Shown in pieces: positions 11,352 through 24,600 of a DNA stretch of 64,000 nt; position 1 is the stretch's first letter, and each line of letters opens with the position of its first letter. Both the position numbers and the translations under genes were made by a program. The notes under the pieces are model-generated. The model was not told where the DNA came from. It did not search any database and saw nothing but the letters and a program-made list of their open reading frames with translations. This stretch comes from Prinia subflava (taxonomy: Eukaryota; Chordata; Aves; Passeriformes; Cisticolidae), in assembly GCF_021018805.1 (NCBI RefSeq), contig NC_086247.1:96303338-96367337 (forward strand), given 5' to 3'.

Positions 11352-12620
11352 TGCTGCATACCCAAGGTCCCATTGATGGCAGTCTGTATGCAAAAGTGAG
11401 AAAGAAGAGCTCTTCAGACAGCAACATCCCTGGTGTTGCTCAGAGTGTTCATGTTACAGGCAATCCTGATCACAGTGATTATACTTTGTCTGTCAGTAGT
11501 GATTCCGGACACTCCACAGCTTCCATCAGAACAGACAAGACTGAGGAACGCCTTGTCCCAGGAGTTAAACGGGGTCTGAGCCAACAAGAGAAGGCAGAAC
11601 TGGACCAGCTACTTAGTGGCTTTGGTCTAGACGATTCTGTCAGCACCACCAAGGATATGACTGATGGTCAAAGCAAGTACAGTGCTACTCAACTCATAGT
11701 GCCAGCTCAAGTTCACATGGTTGAAGTCACCAAAATGAAGGACAGGGAGACTGATATTCTGGATGACGAAATGCCTAATCATGACCTTCACAGTGTGGAC
11801 AGCATTGGGACTTTGTCTTCCTCAGAAGGGCATCGCTCCATCCACCTAGGGAACTTCAGTTGCCACAAGAGCAGTCAGAACTCACTTCTTTCAGACTGCT
11901 TTGGAAGTAATGCTGGAGAAGAGCATCACAGTGCTTTTGCTGCAGACCTGGGAATTGGTGTGGATTCCCTCTATGAGAGATCATTTGGAAGCACTGAGCC
12001 AAAGTCAACTGAGCAATTGCAGCAGAATCCTTCTGTCTCATGCCATCCACAAACCTATGGCCCAAGGTACTCTACTCAGACCTGGGTACACCAGCAGCAG
12101 ATGGTCACTGCTCACCAATATGGTTTTGCCCCAGAGAATGAAATTAGGATTGGCATTCATAACACTGTGGAGAATTTGGGCAGTGTCCAGAGCCAGTCCC
12201 AAGTCCCAGATGCCTCAACATGTGGCTCTAGCTGCAGAGATGCTGTGCAGAGAGGACTAGGAAGCATGCTGGGTGCTGCAGAAGCTGAAGAGCGTGCAAG
12301 TGCTGACAGTTTTAAGTCAAGGCCAATGCCTCAGAGGCACACAGATGGCCTGGATGTAGGACGAAACGCTGGGGACTTGCCAGCTTCTCCAACTTTGGAT
12401 ATTGATCAGTCCATTGAACAATTGAACAGGCTGATTTTGGAGTTAGACCCTACATTTGAACCTATCCCAACCCGCATTAACACTCTCACCAGTGACAGAA
12501 ATAGATTAGATGGCTTCAACAGCCTTGACGCACATGTGGAAGAGCTTAATAGTATTTCTGGCTTCCATGACACAAGCATGACCTTCCATGAGGTCACAAG
12601 CAGGAATCCCTCTGGGCATG
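11352..12620 (+). CDS. TNS3: TNS3 large central exon
   Basis: 1269 bp, 423 codons, entered in phase 1 (two bases complete the first codon) and left in phase 1 at CATG|GTAAGC. It begins with the tensin signature [11 protein letters not shown] that follows the C2 domain. Most of the rest is disordered and rich in Ser, Thr, Asp and Gln, with conserved blocks: [54 protein letters not shown] and [12 protein letters not shown]. The last quarter has an acidic-hydrophobic helix, [17 protein letters not shown] (12416-12466), the region reported in tensin-3 to bind the talin rod. Tyrosines such as those in SLYAKV are possible phosphorylation sites; this is inferred from the family. Confidence 0.95.
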
Positions 12621-15600
12621 GTAAGCTGTAATACTTTTTGAAAATAATACTTTTTCTAGCACCTATGTGTTCATTATATGGTACAACAGGACCCTCAGGT
12701 CATTACTTAAAACTTTGACAATGATTATCAAGGGATTATTTCTGATGCCCTCTTTACATAATCATCCAAGATATGGAATCAAATTGATGTAAGATAAGTG
12801 AGTTCTGCAGGTACTTGCCTTTTTGCTTGAAAAATGTACTGTTCAACAAGTTCTTACCTATTATAGATCATCTGTTGGGTTTTTTTGCTACTGTGAATTT
12901 AAGTTATAAGGGAGCAGAATTTGTACATTGAGGCATTTTTAGAAAGCATTGGTGGTATATGTTTTTCATTATTACTATTTCCATTTAAATAAGGAGAAAA
13001 AGTTCCAACAACTTTATCCTCAAATATAGTGTAATGATGCTGGCATTAAATTTCTATGCAACGTTTTCACAAAAAATGTAATATTTGCCAGTAAAGTATT
13101 TTAAAACATGCTCTTTTGGAAAGTTTTCTGTTTAAAAATTTTCAAGTCACAGTGCTTGTTTGTTATCTCTGACTCTGAAATGATTACAGCTGGTGGAATT
13201 TGCAACACTTGCTGACTATGTTGCCTAAGTAATGCAACTAGAATCAACAGCTTTGCAAAAGGATAAGTAGTCTGCCTCTGGCTAAGTTCACTAAGCCTAT
13301 TATCAGTGATCTACATAAAATATGTGACAAATAAGCTCTTGCCTCTCCTACTGTCATGTTTAAAAATTTTATGTGGTCTAATTTCTCTGGTAAAACATAT
13401 GCCCTTGCCTCTCTTTCTCCCCTTCCATCTTCCGCTTCCTCCTCTTCTTGTCTCCAGTCGTAGTGCATTTGCTTGTGTCCACAGGATTTGACTGAGTATT
13501 AGCCAACATGACAGAAGATGTGCCCATGGCCTCACTGGACACAAAAGAGTTGCTTCAGCTTAAGCCCAGTAGGATATGCTAAACCATTCAATGATGAATG
13601 TGCCTAACTAGTGTGTCGTGTCTGTTCATGGGCAGGTCTATGTGATCAAGGATGATTAGTGATCCAGGTGATTCTTGTAGGGAAGGTAAATAACAGTTCT
13701 GTGTTTAGGAGGGTAACTGAGGACTGAAGAAGTCCAAAAATCCATGATTAATAAATGTGAGATGCCTTGCTGCTTATTTTTAATATACAATATGTATTTT
13801 GTGCCATTAATTTGTAATTCTCTTGAATCTTTCCAAATTATTAGCCAATGGACAAATTGAGATTTTTCCAGCGGGAGAGAACTCTTCTCTTTATATACAG
13901 TAAATCTAGTGAAGGGGATAAAGAGATCATTTAGAATAAGCTGCCTTTTACAGTTCTGTGTTTGAATATATAAAGCTTAAAAGAGATACTTCAATTTTTC
14001 TCACAGATTCTGGTCATCTCAAAGGAAGTAGGAGTCACTATAATTTCCCTTTCCATTTTTAACATCAGGTAAATAAAGACCAGTGAAAATAATTGTCCTT
14101 GGGGAATGAGCTAGAAGATGATTTGTTTTGAAGAATTAAAATATGGAATTTCTGTATTTAAGGGAATCAAATATAAATATATAGACAGGATTTAAAATTC
14201 TGGATATTTGAGGGGAGGTATCATGGCACAGTAGAAGAGGAAAGACTTTAGTAGTTGGGAACCCTTAATTAAACAAAATTTTAAAAATTATTTGTGTAGC
14301 TTTAGAACAATAATAATTTTTTAAGTTTGTCTTTATGTCAAGTACTAAAATGTTCCATTTCTGACTTCTGCAAGTAACATTCAATTTATACTAGCAAGAG
14401 CTTGATTTTGAAACTACTCAGGGTTCCAGAAGTAAAACAATACATATATGTGGCATGCTGCCACCTCTGCTTGAGTTTAGATCACCAGCACATACTGATT
14501 TTCCAGGTTCTGTAGATTTATTTATTTACTGTGGGCCTGATTTTCTGAAGCCTGAGAATTGTTGGTTTTTCCCAGGAGAAACGTTTCAGCAGTTTCTTCT
14601 TTCTCAGGCAGCTTTGTGTAATTAACTTTTCTTCCCATAACATTTCTGGGCAAACAATATTCCTTTTCCATAACAACCTCTCTCCCAGGTGTTGTTTGTG
14701 TTACTTAACCAATGGAGAGAGGTGTCCATCCTGTGGACCAATAGTATGCCTTTTTTAGCACAGCATGTTATAAAAAGGCTGAAAGGAATTGCAGTAAAGC
14801 TTTCTGATGTTCTTCTACTGCTGTAGTCAAGCATCTTTATTTTCATGTCTAATTGCAACAGTTTACATATCTGGACTTGCCTCACTGAAATATACATAAT
14901 CACACATATATTCATGCATGATGTGCAAACCAGCATGGGGGAAAAAGCAATTTACCTGAATGAATATTAAGAATGAGGAATACTGGAATGTTTTTTGCTG
15001 TATACACCACTGATCTGAATCACTGGATTGAGAACTGGTTGCATGTCAGGTCTCAGAGGGTTGTGGTCAGTGGCACAGTCTAGAGATGCCTGTAGTTCAA
15101 GGGTCTAAATCCAGTCTTGTTTAACTTATTAATCACTTGAATGAAGGTGTGGAATGCCTCCTCAGCAAGTTTGCTGGTGCATGAAGCTGGGAGGAGTGGC
15201 CATACTCTAGAATGTGTTGAATGTGCTTTATCTTATCTTGGAGTAGACTCATAGAATTTCATAGAATTAGGATAAGCAGGGGAACATCCAAGGCACTTAA
15301 TTAGCTTTTGAAAGTAGTACAGCACAGGAGCTGTAATTGATAGCACAAAGAAATGCTGGCTGCCATGGGGATGAAGAAATAGCCATTAATATTGGATAGC
15401 CAAAACAACAGTTGCTCACAATGGCTGATTTTACAGAGTCAGGTTTTAGAGGGAACTCTGTTCTCTGTGACTTAAACAGTGACTTATACCTAACAAGTAT
15501 ATTAATAGAATGAATTGGCTTGTGATAAAGAGAGTTGGCAGAGCAGGACTGAAGGGTCTGAGTGAGGTTGATTGGATGAATGAGACATTCTACATGAATC

Positions 15601-18600
15601 TCTTCGTTGCAAGGAGTGGCCAGTGCTGGAGGTGAATGAGATCAATGTGATTCATGGTGTGTGTGTGTCTAACTTCAGGGTTGTGTTACAGAAGGATGGT
15701 GGGATAATCTGATTTCCTGCATGAGTGTGCAGAAAATACATGCTTTAAAGGCATGTGCATGTTTCCAGTGCCCTGCAAAGCTGGAAGAATGTGCATAAGA
15801 ATGAAATGTGTGTATGTCAGCTGGGATGTACATTATGGTGCATTCTTGCTTCTGTTTGCTCATATGATTCTGTCCTGACTGACAGATAGGCAACCACCTC
15901 TCCTTTCATGCTTCTTCCTAGATGTTTTTATACACATGTATCCTCAGCATAGGTCTACATGGCACAAACCACTAACTACCCATGCAGCAGAGTTCAGGGT
16001 TCTTCTGAAATTATGTCTCGCGTTAAGTGCTTAGCATTTTTGGATCATTGAATTCCTCTTTGCTAGGATGTATCTTTATGAACCATGCAGAACAAGGGTT
16101 GATGACCTCTTGTCTCCTTCAGTGTCATGTGTTGCTTATCAGAGGTGAATCACTGCACTGTTTATTAATTTTTTTTTCCACTTTTTATCTTTTACTTGAG
16201 CTGAGTTATGGAGAGTTGAATTTCTGGTAGTCAATAAAGCTGCTATTTACTAATAACACAATGTTACAGTAGTGCTTAATTTTAAATGACAGGAAGTTTG
16301 TAGCATAAAGGAATCTTGATGTGTATGTAAGCTGTTCTCTGCAGCCTTACCCATTTACTTCACTCTCTGTATACTCTTTTATGCCTAATAATACATGACC
16401 TCAGTCTACTGCTAAAGATATTTGTAAGACTATTTTTCTCAAATCAGCCATCTTTTACCACAAGGCTTATGTTTATTCAGTAAACAAAGAGAGCTAAATC
16501 AGTGTTTTGCTTCAACCTACAAAACTGTAAAAAGTAAGAATCTGTTAATAAATATAAAGAACAGAAAGGTTTTTGCCCAGTTTCATTATAACCTACCATC
16601 ATTGTCACCATGTCTCATCTGTGTTCCCCACCTTTTTACTGTTAAAATGTTACAATTTGTGTCTTTAGAAAAAATACTAGGTGCAGGTGAGGAATTATGT
16701 GGTCAAGCGAAGGCAGAACACAGAAACGCATTCAGGATTTGGGGCAGCCTGTTTCAATTACTATGACCAAGAGAAGTATTCCTATCTAAATTTCCCAGCA
16801 TGAGGAAGAGAGGGACTGTATTTTCCATAAGGTAGAAATTATATTGTTGCTCTCAAGTAATCCTAATTCTTCTTCATGCATGAGTTATGATGTTTGAAAA
16901 TACCATCTCAAAACTCTTCCCTAGGTTACCTACTGTAGAAACAAGAACAGTTCATACTACATAAATAATTCATACACGGCCTTATATTTCACTTGGGGTT
17001 TATCAGCTCAACACAGAACTGAGCATTAAACAAAGCCTTCCTCTCTCAAAAAAATAATGTGAAATGAATAAAACCAATGTGGTTTAGCATCTGATTACAT
17101 GTCTGGAATACCTTCACATATCTTTCCTCTATCAAAAATAAACCTTTGGAGATGGCTCAAGATACAGTATCATAAATCATACTATAGTGTCTCTGCAGAC
17201 AAAGGAGAGAGGAAGAAATCCTTTTTGCACACCTTATTAAATAGTATTTTTTTAAAGCATTGAACTGTTACAGATGTTCTCATTTACTGTGCTGTTCTGT
17301 GGGTAAGCACAGTCCCTCCGAAATACATTGTGAAGTGAGAGAAAAATGAAGCTTGCCCAACTTCTCACCTGCCTTATTTGTATGTACAAAACACTACAAA
17401 ATTTGCAGTTTCCGTTGCACAGGAAAATTTTGGTGCCTGACTTGGGAGTCAATTTTACAGTGGTTAAAAGTAAATTTGAGTTTTTAGGTAAATTAAAAGT
17501 AGAAATTGAAGTTTTAATTTATAACTGAACTAGATTCAATTTTTAAACTAAATTAAGTAATTTTTTAAGCTACAGTTACAAATTGAATTTTAGTTACATT
17601 TTGCAGCACAATAATTTTTAATTTATGTAATGTACTTTCTTCACAAATTTGTATCAGTCATGTAATTTTCAGCATGTGGGCCTGAGCGTACTATTATTAT
17701 GAACTCTCTCTAAGGGTTTGGAGATATCAGTTTGGATTTTGCACCAGGCTTGCTTCCCATTCTTAGAATAATGTAAATGGGCTATGAAACTAAAGTGACA
17801 GACCTGCAAAGCTGCTGTGTCCTATGCTTGATGACCTACTTGAATTTGGGGTAGAATTTAGACCTTTTCATTTGCTTGTTAGACTAATTGGTTATAAGGA
17901 GTTTATCCTCCTAGTCTACTAGCTGTTAAAAATTGGGGTAAACAGAATCGTTTGCTTGTTAATCATTGTTAATTATTGTGTATTTTTTCAAGAATAAAGG
18001 GTTTGTCTGACTTCAGCAGCACTTTGTATTACATTTAGAAAGGTTAAGGCATTGAATGTATCACAGGCACAGCATAGTTGGCTTTTGTTCTAATTAATGC
18101 CTCTGAAACAGTGTTCCTATAGATCTGGAAATCTAAAAGTTTGAGCATATCAAGATCCTTGTTTAGTACTTGCCTCACAGATCCACCAAGGTCATGGGTT
18201 CAATCCTCATACTTCACTTAAGATTTAGACTCGGTAATCCTGTTGAGTCTCTTTCAACTCAGAATATTCTGTGATTTTCTTTTTCAACTGGGTATATATT
18301 TGATTATCCTTTTTCCATCACAGTAATGTTTAGCTCAAGTTTTGTCTTGCTGTCTTTGAAGATACTTTTTCTTTCGGTATTTAATAGTGATTGTAAAGTT
18401 GATTCTAAATTCTTAAAGTAGATTTGCTATGTTTTAAGCATAAAGCTGTCTTGAAAGCTTGATCACTACATGCCTTCTTTAAAAATCTTAAACTTTGTAG
18501 AAGAGGATAAATGGTGGCAGAGAAGGAGATAATTTCTGATTTGGATAGTGTTGTTGGTAACATTTTTAGTATGTGAGATAGTCCCTGAAGGCTCCTCTGT

Positions 18601-21600
18601 TAGACGTTAACTTAAGGACTTCCTTTTTCCTTGTTGCGTTCTTAAGCCTCATGTTGGATTGAATCCCCTTGTTTCATAGTAATTGATAGGTCTTTTTGAA
18701 GTGCTGTGTAGACATTGACATCTGGCATTTCTGCAATGCTAACACGGTTTTCCCCTGAGTGTTATTTCAGCCTTCATGACTTCTGCTGAGGTCTGTGAAA
18801 GGGACACTGGAAAAACATCTTCGTGGAAATTTTCATCAATCCTTTCACAACAGAGCCCTGCATTTTATTGCTCTGTGGGTAGAACTGGTAGAGCTTCTTA
18901 TGTCATGCTAGCTTTCCACATCATCTGGAGCTGTGGTAAGAAGCTCACTTGAAGTGCAAGCACTTTGTCTTTTCCTCTCTGTGTGTAACATGTGTGTACA
19001 CAGCAATGAATTCCAGCTTGTCTATCTGCAAAGTCTGTTAAGTTGTATTGATTGGTTAAGCAGAAATCCTAGTAAGTTTGCCTTTTGTTTCTTCAAATAA
19101 TATGTAATTTTCTTAAACCACCTGAAAGTTTTTCAGATTTTCTTGAATGTATAGATGTTACCTGTTTCCTCATGTGGAAGGTTTAGAATTAAAATGAATT
19201 GCAGATTCCAAAAATCCTGCTAGGCAATAAATGAAGTTAACTAAGTGAGAATCTGCCTATGAAATAATATAGTTAACATTGCTTAAGCTGTATCCAGAGA
19301 AAATGATCTTAACTGTTGCTCAAGTATTGATGATTGGAATTCAAGTGGTTAAAATCAGTTTTACAAGTTCAGATGTTCATATTTCAGCGCTCTAACAAGG
19401 AATCGTGTGCAGCTAGTTGGATAATTTGCTAATAAATGAGATTCAGCACTGTTATTGACAAGCCACTGGAGACAAGATTTTAAGCTTAGTGTTGTTTTCT
19501 TTTTAATAGTTACAAATACTTTTCAATAGTAGTTGAGGAAAGCTATGCAGTTAAAGAAACCAAACAATGATTACCCTTTAACCGCTGGCCATGCTTCTGT
19601 TAGCTGTAGCTTTTTGCATGGTGATAACCATCTGATGAGGTAAGTGCCTGATGTTGTTCTGATGCCAATCTGTTGGAATGTTATTATTTGTTCATCAGGG
19701 AAAACAAAATTACTTTTGTAGGGAGAAATTACTTTGCACGTGGAAAAATAGAGAAAGTATAAAAAATGCTTTCAAAGAAATAAATGGGTGCTCCTGGGAT
19801 GTTTATGAAGCTCTGCCGAAACTTTAAGCTACATTTTAAGAATAAAAATGAATTTTGTAACTTCTGGGAAGTCTTGGCAACTGACACATTACACTGTAAA
19901 AGGTTGCTTTTAAATTAGCAAGTTTAAAACATTAAATGTTGTACATTAAATGAGGCAGCTTTGAAGTACATTTTTGAAACTAATGAACTAAGTAAAAGTA
20001 ATTTTTTCCTCACTCTTTCACTTAATCTAAATCTCTTAGATTTATTTGCTTTAAGCTTTACTGAAATATATCAGCTCAACTTCTCCCGTCTGTTGTCCAG
20101 CATCTGATGATAATTTGGTATGTAAAGCACTTTTAGTCTATTTAAGGAAAATGTCCATTTTCCCCAGAGAGACCTTAGCTTTTTGAGGACTACATTAACT
20201 TCATAGAAATTACAAGTTTCATGAGTGTATCAATATTATTGATGATTAAATCCTCTTACTCATGTGACAAGCAAAACTTGCATTAAATTTTAAAGGTCTG
20301 TTTTGACCCATCCAGAAGATAGATATTCTTTATCATAAAGTAGTCTACAAGGCCATGTTAACTAAGAGAAATATTCTGAAAGAGATCGTCTATACCTTTG
20401 TAACTTGGTTACAGATGGAGTGAAACTCTTATATGCTGTTCCTGGCTCCTTCTGCCTCCTGTGGAGAAGTGGTGGGACTGGGAGTGTCTAGTCTCAGATG
20501 GTCTGAGATTCTACAGTGATTTCCACTCATTTTGCTTTACAGAAATTACAAATAAATCCAATGCAAAAATTTGGTAAATGCTGGAATAGTATGAACTCAG
20601 TCTACATTCTTAAATGTTTCCAAATTCAGTAGAATTCACCATGACTTTTTAGTATCATGTAAGAGGTTTAGAAGATATTTGTGATTTCTTGTAGTTTTCT
20701 AGCTTTGAAAACATCATCTTGAGTGATGCATCTAGTTTTCTTACAGTGTCTTCAGTAGATATTCTTTCCATAAACGAGAGACTGCACATAAAGATTCAAG
20801 TCAAGGGAAAAATAGTTAAATATGGACGCTTAAAAAGTTTTTGAGTTTTCAAAGTTTCACCATGAAAACAGAATCTCAGTTGTGTTGTTTTCAAAATGTG
20901 CTATGCTTATAAATACTGACATGATAAAATTAATAACTGGTTGTATTTGCACCCTGAAATTTAACCCTATTGGTGGAATTTTCAAAAATTACTAACATGG
21001 TTTTATTTAGTTAGTTATTTGCCTCAATAGTAGTTATTATCACACTGGCTTTGATGCTAGCAGAGATGGATTTTTTGGAAGTGTCTAATTCTGTAGTTTA
21101 ACAAGAGATTTATTAATATTTTTAGGATAAGCCACTACTTGCCAGCAAGTTACTTAGGTTGATACATACATATATCAATACAGAAGCACTTAAGTACCAT
21201 AGATTTTAGTCTTAAATCCCTGTCTCTGCTTCAAGCTTGAACAAAAACTGTTCCACTATACAGTTATGTATTTGTGCATTGGTGTTCTATAATTATGTGG
21301 TGTAATCAAGGTGAAATGTCTGTAACACAGACTCTTATGCTGCATGCCAGATTTTACACTTTACACCTTCTATCAGCTTCTTCAGATTAGGAAACTGATG
21401 AGTGTGTAAGGTGTATACTATCATTTTTCTCTACCCAAGTTGTTGATTCAGCCCTCCAAGTTGTTGATTCAGCCCTCCAAGTTGTTGATTCAGTTGATTC
21501 AGCTGGTTTAGATTAAGGACACACTTTGGACTCCTAGTGTTATGGCTCCACGATCAAGGTGTAAAGGAGATGTGCTTGAACAACACATACGTGGGGAGGC

Positions 21601-24600
21601 AGATGAGCCTGCCAGGCCTCTGCCCTGGAGAGATGTCCCTTGAATGGAAAGGACTCATCTCAATAAGCTCATATCAACCCTCCCAGGGAGAGAGAACCCT
21701 TAGATGAGGCTGTTCTCTCTGGTCATGGCGAGTACCCACAATGCTCTGGTATACCCATGTAGATCCTTTCTAACACATTGTTTTTTGCCCTTTGGTACCA
21801 CCCCTGCTTTCCCCCATAAATAGCCCAGCTTCTGCCCTGTTCAGTAGGGAGCTGTTGTCCCTGGCCCCCCTTGGTAGGGTGCTGGACAATAAAGGCTACG
21901 TTGTGGAACTGCCACACGACTCTCCTGTCTCTGTCCTTGAGTTGGCCTGGCATCACTTGGCAAGGCAGAGCTGAAATCACTACTAAGAGCTGAATCACTT
22001 GAAGCCACAGGCTGCACCTTGCTGAGGCTACCCGGCAGCTGGACGAGTGCCCGAGACTCCCAGAAGGTTGTCTCTAGCGAGACCTCTCTGGGAAGATTCC
22101 GGCATTCTGGGTGGGACCACAGACCCCTCGGCCGTTCCCACATACTTAGAGCTGGAAATGACTGTAAAGGTTTAAATGACACCAAGCAATTAAATTAAAT
22201 TAAATTAACTTCTCATGGAAATACTCAGCTCTTTTAAGAGAAAAAACTAATCCTCAACAATCTTTTTGGATATATATATAGACCATAGAAGCTCTCAGAG
22301 GAGTATCTGAAAAGTTGCTCTGCATGTGATTGTTTTTGTGACCACTCAGTAAATTGGACAGATCCTTATTGTTGACTTAAGGAGGTAGAAAAAGCAATTG
22401 TTGCAGGAGTAATCTGGAAGTGATTGTTGTTGGTGGATGACCATGTATAAAATCCTGCTAGTCATAGCTATGCATCTAGTGACGTGGTCTTAATAACATC
22501 TTTGTAAACAAATACTGCTTTATATCCTTGAATATCCTGGATTGTTCTGCTGTTACTTACTCTTCTCTGCTGTTTCTCAAAAGGATTAAAGCTTCTGTGT
22601 GTAGCTAATACCTAATTTTTGTGATTGTGATTGTGATTGCTATGTGTGTCACCAAAGGTGTGACACAGTGTGACTCAGTTCACACAGTGAACTGAGTTTA
22701 TAAGGGCCAGGGCCTGTTTTAGCTAAAAATAATTTGCTTTTAGGAGGCGAATGGGGGGAAAACGCAGCCCTGGACAGCAGAATGGTTTTTCTGCCAAGAG
22801 CCACTATGTGTCAGAAATGGCAAGAGAGGCTTCTCACTGGAATGCCCATAGCGGCCCCTGCTGGCTTGCTCTTCTGATGGCACTGGCGGTGATGGCTTCG
22901 AAAATGAGCATCAGGAGAAACATGCTGCTTAACTTACTCGTCTAGAACAAAGGGGACTGCAAATGTTTTCCCGCTGGTGTCAGCAAAGAAACTACAATTG
23001 GTATCTTTTCCTCACCTATGTGATTTTGTAAAACAGTTTGAACATTCTTGATTACAATCACTAGAGACACAATAATGAAGTTTGTTTTAACAATTCTAAC
23101 TGAAAAAAAAAATAGTTTCTTAATCAGCTTGCCTGTTTTCAGCAACAGGTATGCAAGATGATGATGCAACAGGGAAAAGGCTCAGAAAGTTAAGTGTTGG
23201 GCAGTATGGCAATGATGTTCCTGGGGAGCCATCTTACAACAGGTGTGGATGGATGAAGTCTCCTGCTATTCACCAGGCTGTAATTCCAGGATCACAGGTT
23301 GCTGGAGGGAAAACCAAGGAGGTAAACAATCAAGAAATTTTCACTAAATACTGAAGTGAGTGGCCAGTAGAAAGTCATTATGCTCTGTGTCCAAAATTAA
23401 TGTGAAGCAATTGTGCAGTTGCATCATGACAATAAGAACAAATAACTGCATTTACCTCAGAAATGCAATTCAATGTTTAAGGATGCTCTTGTCTGTTCTG
23501 TGTTTGCATGTTTTCAGTGTTCCAAGATCTCTCTGCTGGAATCTTCTCTGATTACAGAAACCTTCTGTAATTTGATGAAGAATGCCCCACTGTGTCATAG
23601 GGTTAAGTGAGAATTATCACACTATATTTTTGCTTTTTTGTGTATTCTCTTAGATGATCGCTGTACATTACCAAGATGAAATAGATGGGGGAATCTTCTC
23701 CACAATAAAAAATGGAAATGAAGCTGTCACATTCACATCAGCTTTTCCTCTATCACCAGAGATGACATATGGTAAGAAAATGTCTGCCTCTGTTTATTTA
23801 TTTATTTGTTTTAATAGCACTAATTGGCATTTTAGCTGTTACTGAAGAGGAACTGCCTTTTTCCCTCTCTCCTAGTGATAGCACCTCCACTAAGTCATCA
23901 GCAGATTCTCTCCAGCCAAAAGGTCAGCAGCCCATCTGAGCTGTACAGAACAATTTCTGGTAAGGTACTCCTCTTTCCTACATAATGTGAAAATGAACTG
24001 TGTGTGAAGGCACCTAGCACAACAGGTTTATAATTGGGACATATAAATGGTGAATTTACACATGCGAGTCAGAGAAACGGTTTTTAGCAGTCCTATTTTG
24101 ATCACGCCAAAAACAAGTGAATAATGAACAATTACCCAAGAAATATTTAATGGCTTCCAGATTTCTAACTGCAAACAGGGAGTCCCATGTTCACATTCAT
24201 TGTGCAGATTCAGTGTGGAGCAATTAGGCAGCTGCATGACAGAAAGAAGAGGAAATGGAGCTCAATGTTTCAGGCTATCCTGCTCTTGTTCTCTCTATCT
24301 GTTTGCATGGTTTCAATGGTCCTCAGTCATTCTGCTGATATTTGATGAGTCAAAATACCACTATCAGGAGATTTGAGTTCTTTGTGATTGTAAGTAGGTT
24401 TTGTCTCCATCTGAGGAAAGACAGGTAATATCCATGTTGTCATCTTTCCAGGCCAGTGAAGCTGACAATAGAACTTGACAGTAGCTATGCTCAAGTCAAG
24501 GAGATCATGTAAGGAGATCATGTAAGGAGATCACGTAAGGAGATCATGACCAGAGGAATGGATCTGAAGGGGTTTTTTACCATGGTACATTTTGTAAATG

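Noticed and set aside
11856..12260. Other-frame open frames inside the large TNS3 exon
   Set aside because: Shadows of the tensin frame, which is the only one with conserved tensin motifs.
18170..18215. Functional tRNA gene
   Set aside because: Only the T-arm half resembles tRNA-Ile; the A box and acceptor pairing are lost and the segment runs into a CR1 tail, so it is a SINE.
24497..24548. Short regular repeats as a possible CRISPR array
   Set aside because: The units are contiguous 13-bp tandem copies with no spacers, in a vertebrate intron.
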